Shown piece by piece: positions 11,220 through 24,101 of a stretch of DNA of 64,000 nucleotides (its first letter is position 1; the number at the start of each line of letters is the position of its first letter). The notes beneath the pieces were generated by a model, which was not told the DNA's origin, searched no databases, and worked only from the letters and a program-made list of their open reading frames with translations. The stretch is from Coriaria nepalensis (taxonomy: Eukaryota; Streptophyta; Magnoliopsida; Cucurbitales; Coriariaceae). Location: positions 10,630,501 to 10,694,500 of the forward strand of contig CP114492.1 of NCBI GenBank assembly GCA_027186245.1, given 5' to 3'. The translations under genes were made by a program, and so were the position numbers.

Positions 11220-12751
11220 TTATAGGATTAACGATGCATAAACCAGCCTATTCCATGTATCAGGAACGCCAGGCAAACACCAATGGCTGCAATCAGCTAA
11301 GGACTCTGGCTTTCTCTGATTCAGAGCGATCAACATTTTCCCTCCCTTTGTATTATACACCGTTGGATGAGCATCTCTTCTATACTCCGACAATCTTGTT
11401 ATGTTTAAGTACTTAACTGGAGTCTTCATTCTTTGCATCGTTCTCTCTACTACTGCAATCATTCGTTTTGGGAACATCTGCTCATACGACATGTCGTCTG
11501 TAATGGGATGAGTCTCGTTATAGCACCATTGCTTCCCTTTATGCTCCGCCGATATGCTTCTAAAGAAGACCTGTGTCTTCTTCACATCCACGTTTTGGTC
11601 CACCCATTTTGACCATGTTTTCATGGCCTTTCCGAATGCTAAATCGATATCCATTTCTGCTACCAATTTCCCTTCATACTGGAACCAATCCCACCTTCAA
11701 AATTTATTAACGTATTTTTCTCAAAATTATAAACAACTTAATAGAAAAATAAAAGATTGATTTTGTTTTTTCAAGGTACTTACGATTTGAGCTTGCCTCT
11801 GTGTACCCACCAGTGACCGGAGTTGAAAATCATGACATCAGCACCACGCCATCTCCGGGAAGTCTCGGAGAGCTTGTCGAGCTTCAACAGCCTATCTCCG
11901 GTTTCCCGAACAATTTCCAGTTGCACTAGAAACGGACTCCAGTAAAACTCCACAGTGCAGTTGTAATCCTGAGAAAAATAAGAAACTTCTACGTGACATT
12001 AATTAATTATTTTGAGGAATGAGATGAAAAAATTAATATGAATCAACTAGACCTTGGCTTGGAAAAGCTTGTAGACGCCACTATGAACGTTGACGTGGGC
12101 TCGAGAAGGGTGGCTTAAAGAAGAGTAGAGAAGGCAGGCAAGAGATTCCCACTGGTTTCTGTTGAGGGAATCTCCTATTATGATTACTCTTTTTCCTCTA
12201 AGCCTCTCTAACATGTCTTTTCCATTAAACCTTGGAATCTCACACCCTCCTGCATTATTATTAATATGATTAATGGCTTCCCAGCTCCATTTTTCATACG
12301 CAAAATCAGGCCTTCCATTTCTCTGGCAGCTAACTTGGTCGCTAAGAAATGGACATGATTTTGTTTCGTAGAGAGGACTCGCGTTTGGATCATAAACCCA
12401 CTTCCCATCATACATGTCACATGGTGAGGATGATGATGATGACGAGGATGAGTAGTACTTGTTTTCCCGATCATCACCATTTCGATGATCAGTCTTGTTT
12501 ACAATTACGAGCTGGTTTGAAAAGTTTCTGTGAGTCAACGGCTCTGTGGACGTCTCATTAGATGATGAAAGTGGTGGTGGTGGTGGTGATGATGATGATG
12601 ATGATGATATGTCGTTTATGGTTGTAAGAAGTGTAAGGGTTAGGGTTTGACCATGGCCCTCTCTGAGAAACAGAACTAGGGTGGTGATGCTCACGACGCT
12701 TGCAATAATGCAGAGCTTCCAACTGCCATTAATGGAGGAACTTTTCTCCAT
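11220..12751 (-). CDS. trichome birefringence-like protein (TBL, PMR5N/DUF231)
   Basis: Predicted Golgi type II membrane protein of the TBL family, whose characterised members O-acetylate wall polysaccharides such as xylan, mannan, xyloglucan or pectin. Exons in gene order are 12751-12053, 11968-11784 and 11694-11220, giving 452 aa. A membrane segment lies near residues 12-30, followed by a low-complexity Ser/Pro/Asn stem partly built from GAT-type trinucleotide repeats. The PMR5N region follows (CDMYDGKWVYDP, CPFLSDQVSCQRNGRPD). The esterase GDS motif is IIIGDSLNRNQW (residues 193-195), and the C-terminal DxxH motif is [15 protein letters not shown] (about 429-443), so both catalytic motifs are intact. 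The acceptor polysaccharide cannot be told from sequence alone. It is divergent from the second TBL gene at 17.8 kb and too different to be a recent tandem copy. Confidence 0.93.
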
Positions 12752-14748
12752 GTTACCTTGCTATGTAGCTACGTACAGACTCTTTATGATTTCTTTGTAT
12801 GTGGTTTAGCTTAAAAAGAAAAATAAGAGAATGAATTACTAATACTCACCTAATTAATTTTCATAGTTTATAGGATAGTTAAATTGACAAGTTTTGGTAA
12901 TGAAAATAAAAGGGTTATTTTACTTGTAATTATTCATGTGAAACGGGAGAAAATTAAGGGCCACATGGGTTGTTGACTAAACCTCTTAATTAGTAAGTTG
13001 TCAGGAGTAGTAGCAGGTATAGTTCTTGTATGGTTTAGGTAAAGCTCAGGTTGAAAAGCATGCATTGTTATGATTTACTCTTTGCCTTAATGTTTGCTAA
13101 GAGATATCATAGGAATTGATTACGTGTCATATTAAATTTGCTATCAATATTATTTTCTGTCGCTTCGACTCTATACTAATATGAATTATACTCAAAGTCC
13201 AAGCTGTCTTCCTAACGATTGATGTAGGAATGAAAAAGGTCTCAGAAAACATGTTTTTTTGAGGAGTTAAAATAAATAAACAATAAAATGACATGATTCG
13301 GTGTATGCAATATATGTAGGATTGCAAAATAAAAAGTAGTATCCGTCGTCTAAAATGATATATGGATAAATACATATTTATATTAGATTTGGTATAGATA
13401 TATCTTAGTCTCAAATTATTTTTCAATATGATGATATAATACATTGGTTTTATGATGATACAAGAACTATAAAAAACTTAGTTAAATTTATTATTATTTC
13501 TGACTTATTTATAAGTTTTAGTTAAAATAAATATTTTAAAAATGTTATTAAAATATATTTAAATATATACTATAATAAAAAAAATATAAATATAATTAAA
13601 TATGATTTAAAATCATATTTTAAAATATAACGTTATTTTTTTAAATTAGAATTATGAGTACTAGTATTGCACTAATATTAGATATTTGGAATGCTCATCA
13701 ACCTTAAAAAAATTATTTCAATAATTCTAAATAAATATTAAATAAAAAAGTATAAATTTTAGAATAATTAAGCATGCTAAAAACTTTCTAAAATAATTTT
13801 CTAAATTTTAAATGAATTTAATATAAAAACTAAATTTAATTAATATAATAAGAGCCAAATAAAAAATAAAATAAAAAAATTCCAATAAAAGATTCATTAT
13901 TTTTCCTCAATAAGATGCAGAAACATCACAACAGTACTTACCGGTACTATTTACTTTGGTTTAGGTGACCAAAGGCTAACCGATCTTATCCGAATCAACA
14001 ACTACATTTATCCTCTCCTTTTCATAGTTTGCTTGTTTTACAGGTGCAACAGTTTACTGTAGCATCACTAAGTCATACAAGAAAATCATGGACTGTGAAC
14101 ATATAAATTGTACATATATGTTTAGGCTATATATATTTGGACAGTCAAAGTCAAACTAGGAGTTAGATGTGGGCTGGCCCGGAAGAGAGATAAAATTTAC
14201 CGAAAGACTATCCTGAATGGGCCTCCAACGAACCCATCAACTTTGTGTTACATGGAGTGCAATGTTAATTATGTACGCATACAGTCCAAACCACTTAAAA
14301 TCATGTTTACTCACTAAGCAAGCAACTTCCAGTAAATCCAAATAAAGTGGGCCAAACCAATGACCCCAGAATGGGCCTACTTTGAAAGTCATGCCTTCAG
14401 CCCCTTTAGGCCGTGTCCAATAATCAAACGCAATAGTCAATACATGACGAATACATATCAATTTTGAAGCTTTTATAATTTTCGGACAAAAAAAAGGGTA
14501 AAAGCCAATCCATCACCAATGATTTCGTCTCATTACGGTTCTTCATCAATCATCATGACTTAAATGAACGGCCTAATAATGTCTGGTTCTTCGTTTTCAA
14601 ATTGTCTACTACTACTTAATAAGTAGTAACAACCTGAGAGGGACCTTCAGTAGTCAGCAGGGCCTCGACTTATTTGGGTTCTAAGGTAAAAATGAAAAAT
14701 GATATCTCAAAAAGATAAAAATGAGTATATATATTTATGCCTTTGATT

Positions 14749-14779
<31 letters not shown>

Positions 14780-17721
14780 TATAAATCAATATTTGACAGA
14801 TTAAGAATAGCATTCAGGTAAAAATATAAAAAAAGATAAGTATCGAACTTGAGAAAATAATTTCACCAAAACGTAAATAATATTTACGAGCATTACTCAA
14901 TTTTTTAGTGATCATCGGTGATTATTGGTGATCAAAATGATATTTTTTACCGTTAACATAATCTTCTACTTATAGGTAATTAATTGTTGATACTCATACA
15001 AATAAACCAATATGGAATAATCTCTACTCTCTTAAAAATATCGGTAACTTTCTCACTTTATAAGCTCCAATAACATTATAATTAAAGTTTTATGAGCTCC
15101 AATCGCTATATAAATTGAAACTATAATTAGTTGAAATAATATGATCCATTATAATTAAATTTGTGTATATAAACAAACACGAAAGAAAATCTGAAAAATT
15201 AAAATAAATAAATAAATAAAGAGATAATAAATTAACCGAACATATAAACCAACAAAATATAACATATTAAGTGAGAGGACTCATAATATAATAAAATATA
15301 TCTTATAATCCTTTTCATTATAGAATTAAAATATAATAATAAAATTAGTCTTATATCATTTTATTAATCTTTATTTTTATTCTAAATTTAACATTAAAAC
15401 TTTAATATACTTAAAATAAATAAATATAGAATAAAATAAAATAAAATAAAATTTAAATATATTCTATCAATTTATTCACTATTTATTTATTATTATTTTT
15501 TAAAATTATGAGATCTTAGCCCTTTCCTAACATTGGCTAATGGGGCAAGCCAGCATTGCTAGTTAGTTAAGTTAAAAAAAAAAAAAACACAAGTGACAAG
15601 ACAGCTCATAAAGAAGAATCCTAACGTGGGTATGGTCGTTTAAGGCGACGATTGTGACCTAAGAGTATATATAATATTCGTTTCAACACCTTACATTATC
15701 AAATCATATACCTTATATTGTATGAAACTATAGGATTAAAAAAATGAGTGAGTCAAAGACCTTACGCTACAACATCTTATATACTAAATATTTTATAGGT
15801 TTAAAAAATGGATCAACCAACAATCAATCTCTATACCAACAACCTTCATGATTGAGAATTAATGAAACGTGAAGTTGACGCAAATAATTAGGCCATCCTT
15901 CCTTCGGCTGGTTACTAAAATGTAGGGCCCAACACCATGGAAAAAATCAACCAACTTTATTGAATAAAAATAGTGAGAATCAACTTCCTTCCTCTGATAA
16001 AAGTTTATTAAATTTTATAAAAAAGTTTCAAATGAAGTGATAAGTAACCATTTTCTTTTTTACTTTCAAATTAAAAAAGAAAATTAAATAAATAAATAAC
16101 ACTCATTAATATATGATAAATTGATTATGCATACACTCTTTTTCAATTCGAAATCTTATAGTATTCTACACATAATATGATTATGTGAGGTGTAATATTT
16201 CGGTGGTTCGAAACTACTAAAGCATGACTGCATGACCTTTTATTCACTTAGAATACCCTACATATGCAAGTCATATCTCTTAAATTCACCGAGGTATTAG
16301 TTGAACCACTAATCATCACAAATATATATATGTTTTTAATCTTCATTGTTATAGATTTATTGTGTCTCCTCATCCTTATCTTCATCATCATCCTTGTCTC
16401 AATTCTCATCCCCATCGAGCCATAGGTACTTGAGCCATCGTGTATGTGCAGAAAAATGATTAAATACGATGGTATTACAGTTCGAAACCCGGTTACAAAG
16501 TGGAAGCTGCATTTTCGTTTTGTTTATGATGATCATTAAGGATATATAATTCAAATATATTGAATACATGTTATTCTAATGCGATTCCAGCTCTCAAGCT
16601 ATGATTAAAAAGCTTGCAAGGGAACGATCTATGGAGAAAATTAAATATGGTAATGGATTAGTAGTAACGGATTATAACTGATTTTCTTTTTTGTTTCTAG
16701 GGTTTTTACGAAATCCTGTTTGTGAAGCTTGCAGATTACCGTTGCTTCAAACAATGAAGGAAGCATATGAGAGCATGGATAAGTAAGTTGGTGGAAACAT
16801 TTTAATAATTTCATATTTTATTAAATTTTTTAGAATATATAACAAAATAGAAGATCTATGTGAGGAAAACTTTTATATTAACTTTTTGTTTAAAATATTT
16901 TCTTCATGACCATCGCCCAATCCATCCATAAAACATAAAAGTATAATTTTTGTCTTAAATAATATATATATATATATATATTTATAAGAATCGTTGGGCC
17001 GAGTCAATTTGATGCAAACAATGAAAAGATGGATGTCGTGTAATAGATCGGGGCATTTAGCGTCCCAGAGCTGAGCTGCCTACTACTACTACTACTACTA
17101 ATAAGTACTACCTTCTTTCCTTCCCGCCATTTCTATTGGCTGATTAGCTTAGAATTAGAGACTTTTCTAGTGGCCCGTAACTCTCGAAAAAGATTACTCT
17201 TAACGTGCATATTAATCTATTATCCGAGTCACATATGATTCCATATATAAAGTACATAATATCATATTATATTTCTTCTCTTCTCTGCTCTAGACTCTCT
17301 CTCTCTCTCTCATCAATCATGCTTTAAATTATTGCTAAAAATTTGTTCACATCCAGACCAACATGCAAAGTAGCGTTAATCTTGGATCTTATAATAGGCC
17401 AGGGACAAAAATCCAATCAAGTCGTTAAAACTACAAATTAATCTCAATAATTTGTTAAAATGGAGTTTTTCAAACTTTCTGGACAAAAAATCTTTAGTTT
17501 CAAGTTTTATTATGAAAAAGGTAAGGTTGAACGCCGCTGCTCTCACAGTAAAAGGCAAAGTTAACTCAATTTGCTTCCAGACAAACCCAAGAGCCAAAAA
17601 GGCTTACAAAGCTTTTCTTTCCTTATCGGTAAGCAAACGTTTCCATCATCATCTTCTCTTTAAACTTTGAAATACTTTAATTGGACCCTAACCCACGCCC
17701 ACAGTTATTGAATACATACAG

Positions 17722-17722
<1 letters not shown>
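12752..17722. other. AT-rich gene desert between the two divergent TBL genes
   Basis: About 5 kb with no gene. 13,450-13,900 and 14,700-15,500 are extremely AT-rich, with an (AT)n run at 14763-14783. At 16,703-16,785 a short exon-like piece (FLRNPVCEACRLPLL frame) sits between an AG and a stop, but I cannot assign it. The part just before 17.7 kb is probably promoter for the downstream TBL gene. Diffuse transposon remnants are likely, though no terminal repeats were identified. Confidence 0.5.

Positions 17723-17754
<32 letters not shown>
17723..17754. repeat. (GA)n microsatellite upstream of the second TBL gene
   Basis: About sixteen perfect GA units lie some 80 bases before the TBL start codon. 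GA/CT tracts are common in plant promoters and 5' leaders and can bind GAGA-binding (BBR/BPC) proteins. Function here is inferred. Confidence 0.9.
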
Positions 17755-17755
<1 letters not shown>

Positions 17756-17832
17756 CATTATTAAAGAAGCACTTGTCTGAGGCAACTTTTCTCATCACTC
17801 GTCCTTTCTTTGGGACAAAAGTAGTAGTTAAA

Positions 17833-19842
17833 ATGGGGTCTCTTCTTGTAGACAGAGCACTGCTGTATACGATTCTTCTGTGTCCGTGTCTCTGTCTCTG
17901 TTTATTCCCTTACAAAACAGAGGCCCAGAACCTTACTGATTCCGACTCCTTATTCTTCAACCTTAATAGCGATGCTAACTACTCCAATTTCAAAGCCAGA
18001 AAACCTGCAGGAGGAAACTGCAATTTATTTAGTGGTAAATGGGTTTATGATTCTTCTTACCCTCTCTACGACTTCTCAACCTGCCCCTACATCGATCCTC
18101 AATTCAACTGCCAAAAATCCGGCCGCCCAGATAAACTCTACCTCAAATATAGATGGCAACCTTTCTCCTGCAACTTACCCAGGTATATATATATATATAT
18201 ACAGATTTATATACTGATAGATATATAAGGCATGCATGTGTAATATGTAAATATGGAGCAGGTGGAATGCAGTGGAGTTCTTGAATAAATGGAGAGGGAA
18301 GAAGATAATGTTTGTTGGAGATTCACTGAGCTTGAACCAGTGGCAATCTTTAACGTGCATGATTCATGCATGGATTCCTAACTCTAAGACCACGTTTGTT
18401 AGGTCGCAAGATGGCCTTGCTTCTGTCACGTTTGAGGTATTTAGTTAATCGTCAACGTTTATATCAATCATGTTAGTTACTTAAATCAAGCTTATAATCA
18501 TGTCATCTTCCCGTTAGTCAACAGTTATGATTACTTCTTGCAAGGCATGCTTCTTGCTGCTGCATGTTGTCCTTTCCCTTTCTCAAACAAAAAAAGAGGA
18601 TAAAAGATTCCCCACTTAGGTTTGGTTAGATATTGCATGCCATAGATCATGTCTTTATTCTTTCAAAAAATTTTGTATATTGTGCTAATTGTTGCAAATT
18701 AGTAGTTAATTACACGGCTAATTAGGCAAAACATTCTGGTAATTTAATGAAACATGTCAAAATGATAAAGCATAAAGACTAATCTAGCAGTTTATGCGTC
18801 TTTAATCTCTTCATAAATATCTCTAATTGGGTCCCAAAACAGTTTGGACCACCTTAAATTTCACACACGAGACGACAACCAACTTCGTAGTTCACAAGTA
18901 CAATAATTCATTTGATCCATCTTGATTAATCAATTCTTAATACTAACGACATGTCGCCATGTCTATATACATGCAGGAGTATGGAGTTAAGCTACTGTTA
19001 TTTCGCACCCCATACCTTGTAGACATGGACAATGAGAAAATAGGTCGAGTTTTGAAGCTCGACTCGATAAACAATGGTAATGCATGGAGGGACATGGACG
19101 TCTTGATCTTTAACACGTGGCATTGGTGGACCCACACCGGAAGTTCCCAGCCGTACGTAACTTAACACGATCTTACAAAATTACAACATATATTCTCTTA
19201 ATAATCTTCAATTTTTATGTTTTTTTTTTGGCAGATGGGATTACATTCAAGAGGGAAACAAAGTGTACAAGGATATGAATCGTTACGTGGCTTTTTACAA
19301 AGGTCTAACCACATGGGCAAGATGGGTCAACCTTGTCGTTGACCCTTCTAAAACAAAAGTCTTCTTTCTAGGAATCTCTCCAACCCATTATCTGTAAGCA
19401 AATTATTATTATTAATCATGCATAATAATTGTAAGCAAGATGTCTCTAACCAATTTCTCATCATCGTACGACATACATAATTGTAATTAGCACTAATTAA
19501 TTAAATAAACCATATGATTAATTACTAATTATTAATAATTATGTATGTAGGGGAAGGGAATGGAACGATGCATCAAAATCATGCTATGGAGAAACAGAGC
19601 CGTATTTTGGGGTGAGATATCCAGGAGGAACGCCAATGGCTTGGGCAGTGGTTAATAAAGTGTTAAGCAGGATTAAGAAACCTGTTTATTTTCTTGATAT
19701 AACCACTCTCTCTCAGTACCGTAAAGATGGGCACCCATCGGGTTATGGAGTGGACCGTAGCGCCAACGACTGCAGCCACTGGTGCCTTCCTGGCCTGCCC
19801 GACACTTGGAATCAGCTCCTCAATACAGCTCTCCTTGGTTGA
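17833..19842 (+). CDS. trichome birefringence-like protein (TBL, PMR5N/DUF231)
   Basis: Second TBL-family protein, 383 aa, predicted to act in the secretory pathway as a wall polysaccharide O-acetyltransferase. Exons are 17833-18182, 18262-18436, 18977-19152, 19235-19393 and 19551-19842. The start at 17833 gives a hydrophobic signal or anchor segment of about 20 residues ([16 protein letters not shown]) directly after the N-terminus; a more upstream ATG at 17773 would bury it. The PMR5N region reads [22 protein letters not shown] and GRPD. The GDS motif is [11 protein letters not shown] (136-138) and the DxxH motif is [15 protein letters not shown] (360 on), both intact. The short length, with almost no stem, and five-exon structure differ from the three-exon TBL at 11.2-12.8 kb, so the two belong to different TBL subgroups. 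Confidence 0.93.
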
Positions 19843-20115
19843 TTGTTTATTACTGTGTATATGTTTTTTTTTAAATATATTTATAAAAAAATTCAAACAG
19901 AAGATTAAAGAGAAAGGTGTTGTCATTAATTTTTATTGTCTACGTGAAAAATAAAAATATGATACGTGTTTATGTGGGCCTAGCATTAGATGGGCTACTA
20001 TCCACTCCACCAACTCGATGAGACTTTTAATGGGGCCGTTAGCATGGGCTAATGTAAAGAACATTATTAACGAATAACGAATAGACGACAGGCCCATTGG
20101 CCATTGCGGAGCCGG

Positions 20116-20296
20116 ACGTGGCAGCTACTATCCACGTGTCACATTAATAGGCGGGCCCATGCCGAATCGTAATATAAACAGTGAAAAATCCGTACAAAGT
20201 TATCCAACCGGATCGTCTGATGAGTCACCTTCCTCATCGTGTACAACCTAACCACGTTGCGACTGTGCGTAAAACAGATGTCGTATCCCATGCATG
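20116..20296 (+). promoter_or_regulatory. ABRE and RY seed-type motifs upstream of the LEA remnant
   Basis: Within 375 bases before the LEA-type ATG at 20490 are two ACGT-core ABRE-like motifs, ACGTGGC (20116-20122) and CCACGTGTC (20132-20140), and a palindromic RY/Sph element CATGCATG (20289-20296). ABREs are bound by ABI5-type bZIP factors and RY by ABI3/FUS3/LEC2-type B3 factors; together they typify seed maturation promoters. This fits the seed LEA identity of the broken gene that follows. Activity is inferred. Confidence 0.6.
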
Positions 20297-20489
20297 ACAC
20301 AACCATTCGTTCATCAAACCGTCTTACTCTTATGGGGTTCTTAACGCCCAAGAATCTCCATTGCGATCACGCTCCAACCCAAATCGAGAAAGGAAATCAA
20401 CTTGACAATACTATCAACCAATACAAAACCGGAAATAAAATATAAAAAAAAAAGGAGGAAAGGAAAGAAACATAGTAGAATTGAGGAAA

Positions 20490-21250
20490 ATGGCTTCAGA
20501 GCAGGCGCGCAGAGAGAATACAACTGATGAGAGAGAGGTCCACGTAGAGAGAAGAGAGTTCCTAAGTTAACGAGCCACTTCGAGGCTCTGACAGAGCAAG
20601 AAAGAGGTGGGAAAGAATCGCATGATGATTGAGCAAAGGAGAGAGGAATTGGCCAGCCAGTTCGAGTCTCTTGCTGACAGAGTAAAGAACCAGAGGGAGG
20701 GCGAGAATGTGAGGGATAGAGGAAGGGAATCATATGCTGATAGGGCTTGAACTGCCAACATGGTCCAGGATAAAGAGGCCGAATCAAAGAAGGAAATGGT
20801 GGGTCAAGGTCGAAGCACTGGAAGTGGGACTCGAGGAGAGGGGAAGGCTAGGAGAAGTAAAGAACAAGAAACAAAGGCTGGGAGAAGCAGAGAGCAAGAA
20901 ACAGAGTTTGGTAGACAGAGAGAGGAACAACGTGAGGCTGAACAAACGAGGAAAGGAAGTGCAACTCGTGATCGTGAAGCCAGAGAAGTTATGCCCCAAG
21001 ATGTGGGGAAGTTCGAGCATAAAGACGAAGAGAAGCAGAGTAGAGGCAGAGAAGGTGAAGCTACTCAACAAGACAGTGGAACAACAGAACAGGCCCATAT
21101 AGAAAGAGGCCAAGAGGAGCGAAATCAACCTTCGTTGGAAGAAATTTCCCAGTACAGAGCCCAAGCACAGCAGAACGAAGCAGAAGCAATAAAAGCCGCA
21201 GCAGAGGAGCGATACGAGGAAGCAAAGCAATTATTCGAGGAAGCGTTGGA
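20490..21250 (+). pseudogene. broken seed LEA gene, SBP65 / LEA25 type
   Basis: The start MASEQARRENTTDERE matches the conserved N-terminus of seed biotin-containing protein SBP65 and Arabidopsis LEA25-type proteins (hydrophilic desiccation protectants). The first frame stops at 20568-20570. The homology (VPKLTSHFEALTEQ) continues in another frame to about 20629, then returns to the first frame (ELASQFESLADRVK) and meets a TGA at 20748-20750. It continues open to SLEEISQYRAQAQQ and AIKAAAEERYEEAKQ, a conserved family block, and then ends in unrelated AT-rich DNA. So there are at least two frameshifts, one nonsense codon and loss of the C-terminal portion, including any biotinylation site. Splicing is unlikely to explain this because the disrupted stretches are themselves coding-like. 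I infer a pseudogene; a short product from the ATG at 20760 cannot be excluded. Confidence 0.8.
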
Positions 21251-21275
21251 CTTTTTCATAATAATGGTCATTTAG

Positions 21276-22829
21276 GTCAAGTATAAATGAGTTAAAAGGT
21301 TTAAATTTTAAAAATATTTTAGAAATATAATTAAATAAAAATTTAAAAAATTTAAAAAATTGTAAAATATTTATAAATAATTATAAATAATAAATATTTG
21401 TAATAATAAATAAAAATTGGATTAGATTGAGATTTGTAAATGCACGGGGTTTATTAAGTGTATTTGGTATTTGGCGAAGAGTTGTTAAAATGGTTGATTA
21501 ATTTAATTTTATTATTTTAATTAAATGATTAATTATTATTAGAATTTAAATTTTAAAAATTTAAATATATAATTATTAAAATAATTTAATTATTATTTTT
21601 AAGTATTTATTTATAAAATAGTATATTATTTTATGAATATATATTAATTTTATTTATGAAAAATTTATTTGTTAAAATATATAAAATGATATTAATAGAT
21701 TTGTATCCCCAAAATTATTCAATAACCTCAGAGTTGTAATCTATAACTTGTATAACTTTTATAAATTAGACATAAAGGTGATTGAAGCATTCATGAAAGC
21801 ATCCTTGCTTCAGGAAGGAAGACACTAATTCGGCAACGATTAATGTGAGGGTCCATTTTAATATATTTCTTTCCCGCATTAGTTGGAGGATTTTTCACAT
21901 CTCCCTTCACCAAGAAAAATGTCACAAATTTCTTCTCTAAACTCTCTCTTAGATCTGAAATTTTCCTGATTTCATCATTAAAAAATTTGAAAATTTTTCT
22001 AGCATCAAGCAAGCGACAGAGGAGACAGAGAGAGAAAGAGAGGGGGGTTGAGAGGGAGGGGGAAAGAGAAGGAGAGAGAGGAAGAGAGAGAAACGACAGC
22101 ATGTGAGCCGCTCCAGTGACCGGAGATGGGATGAAGATGGAGATGAAAGATTAGTCGAAAAAATAATAATATAAAAGTTTGGGGTAAAATGAATTTAAAT
22201 AAAAGGTTGAAATAAATTAAAAGAAAATTTAGATTGATTATTTAATCATATTTGCTCACATGGCCTGCCTGACCACTAAGCAGGCCATGTCAGCAGCCTA
22301 GCAATCAAAGTAAAAAGAGTTGAGACTTTTGTATAGTTTGTGAAAATTTACAAGGAACTCTCTCTAGATTTGATACTTTTGAGGATGTTAGTTAGTCTAG
22401 TTGTTTAAGAATTTTGCGCATATAAGTCTAGCTCACTCCTTCCAAAATAACACGAAATGTGGATCATTTTATCAAACCGTATATCTTAGTTTTATAGTAT
22501 CACATCAACCATACAACTTATGTACGGTTTGAGATTGATCTGTTTACAAATATAAGGTCTAAATCCAGAATAGAATTCGGAAGTGATTGCAACAAATCAA
22601 AACGTCATGAGCTTGTAATGTAAAATGCGTGAAGCATTAGAAATCAAGAGCCATGAAAACTGAGTCTCATAACTAATCAAGCATGCAACGTTTTTTGTGC
22701 CCCCCTATAAAGTTAGATATTGTCACGGCTAGACTAACCCATCAGGCATCACCCACGTTTCCCGCCAAATAACTCCTTTATACATAGCTCTAAAGACAGA
22801 CATGCATCATATTCAGCAGAGAAACCACG
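21276..22829. other. AT-rich DNA and phospholipase promoter region
   Basis: 21,290-21,790 is extremely AT-rich and abuts the truncated LEA gene, so it may be the insertion or junction that removed the LEA 3' end. A purine tract (GA-rich) lies at 22,017-22,092. The last few hundred bases should carry the phospholipase promoter; a TATAAAG-like motif occurs near 22,725. No gene was recognised. Confidence 0.45.
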
Positions 22830-24101
22830 ATGATGGATAATAACATATCAAAGAGATGGAAGGAGCTTAGCGGAGAAGACAACTGGTCAAACCTCCTGGA
22901 CCCTCTAGACATTGACCTCCAGAAATGCCTAATTTACTACGGCGAACTAGCTCAGGCAACCTACGACTCATTCAACAAAGAAAAAGCTTCCAAGTTTGCT
23001 GGAGACAACAGGTACTCAATGGCCAACCTATTCTCCAGAGTGGGTTTGAACACAACGGCTACTCCATTCAAATACAAACCCACCAAATATTTCTACGCAA
23101 CATCTGCAATCAGACTCCCAGCATGTTACCTCGTGAGGTCATGTGACCCAGATGGTTACTGTAAGGAATCTAACTGGATGGGATATACTGCTGTGGCTAC
23201 GGATGAGGCTAAGGAATTGCTCGGAAGGCGGGATATCGTTATTGCCTGGAGAGGAACAGTTCGAACTTCAGAATGGTTAGAAGATTTTAACTTCCCGTTG
23301 ACTTCTGCCTCTGATTTGTTTGGAAAAGACAACCCTTCTCAGCTTCATAGTGGATTTCTTTCTATTTATACTTCCTACCATGCAAATTCAAAGTTCAATA
23401 CCACAAGTGCCAGACATCAGGTATTGATATAAATAACTGATACGCAACATCAATTGATAGTTGACTCTCAACTTTATATTTTTGGTTTTTAGGTTTTGAC
23501 CGAGTTGAAACGATTAGTGAAAGAGTACGAGGATGAGGAGATTAGTATAACAGTAGTAGGGCATAGTTTAGGTGCATCACTTGCAACTATAAATGCATGT
23601 GATATTGTAGGAAACGGGCTTAACAAGCTATTAGGACAACAGGGGAAGCATGTTCCTGTCACAGTTTTCGCATACGCCTCTCCACGATTCGGGAACAATG
23701 AATATCAGGCATATGTGAAATCATTGGGCCCTGATGGACTTAGAGTTCTACGAGTCCGAAATCAGTTTGACATCGTACCTAGTATACCACCATTCATCGC
23801 ATTCACAGAAGTAGGAGAGGAGCTAATGATCAACACGTTAAAATCAAAATACTTAAAGGAAGATGAAAATCTTTGGCACGGGCATGATCTGGAGATTTAC
23901 CTGCATGGAGTAGCAGGAACACAGGGGCCAGATGGGGAATTTGTTCTGCAAGTGAAGAGGGATATTGCACTTGTGAATAAGGATACAGATGCTGTAAAGG
24001 AAGAATATCTGGTGCCCGATCACTGGTGGGGTTTGAAAAACAAGGGTTTAGTACAAGCAGCCGATGGCTCTTGGTCGCTACAAGATCATGAGAATGAATG
24101 A
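22830..24101 (+). CDS. class II (DAD1-like, cytosolic) phospholipase A1
   Basis: Lipase_3-family enzyme that hydrolyses the sn-1 acyl chain of glycerolipids. Two exons, 22830-23420 and 23493-24101, give 399 aa, the usual size of PLA1-II proteins. The N-terminus begins RWKELSGEDNWSNLLDPLD with no transit peptide, which is characteristic of the cytosolic class II group rather than plastidial DAD1 (class I). The nucleophile elbow is GHSLGAS with Ser222, and the oxyanion-region motif IVIAWRGT is present. The rest of the triad should be an Asp near FDIVPSIPP and a His near the C-terminus (YLHGVAG region). Family members act on monoacyl or diacyl lipids and some are stress-induced. The gene is convergent with the DUF455 gene, whose stop is 378 bases away. 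No defects were seen. Confidence 0.94.

Noticed and set aside
16703..16785. Exon-like fragment FLRNPVCEACRLPLL flanked by AG and a stop
   Set aside because: Too short and isolated to assign; could be a decayed exon but no neighbouring exons were found.
20341..20787. 148-codon leftward open frame opposite the LEA remnant
   Set aside because: Antisense shadow of the biased, purine-rich LEA coding sequence; its translation is low-complexity Leu/Ser/Phe.
20784..21230. 148-codon leftward open frame rich in Leu, Ser, Cys and Phe
   Set aside because: Also an antisense shadow of the Glu/Lys/Arg-rich LEA sequence, not a membrane protein.
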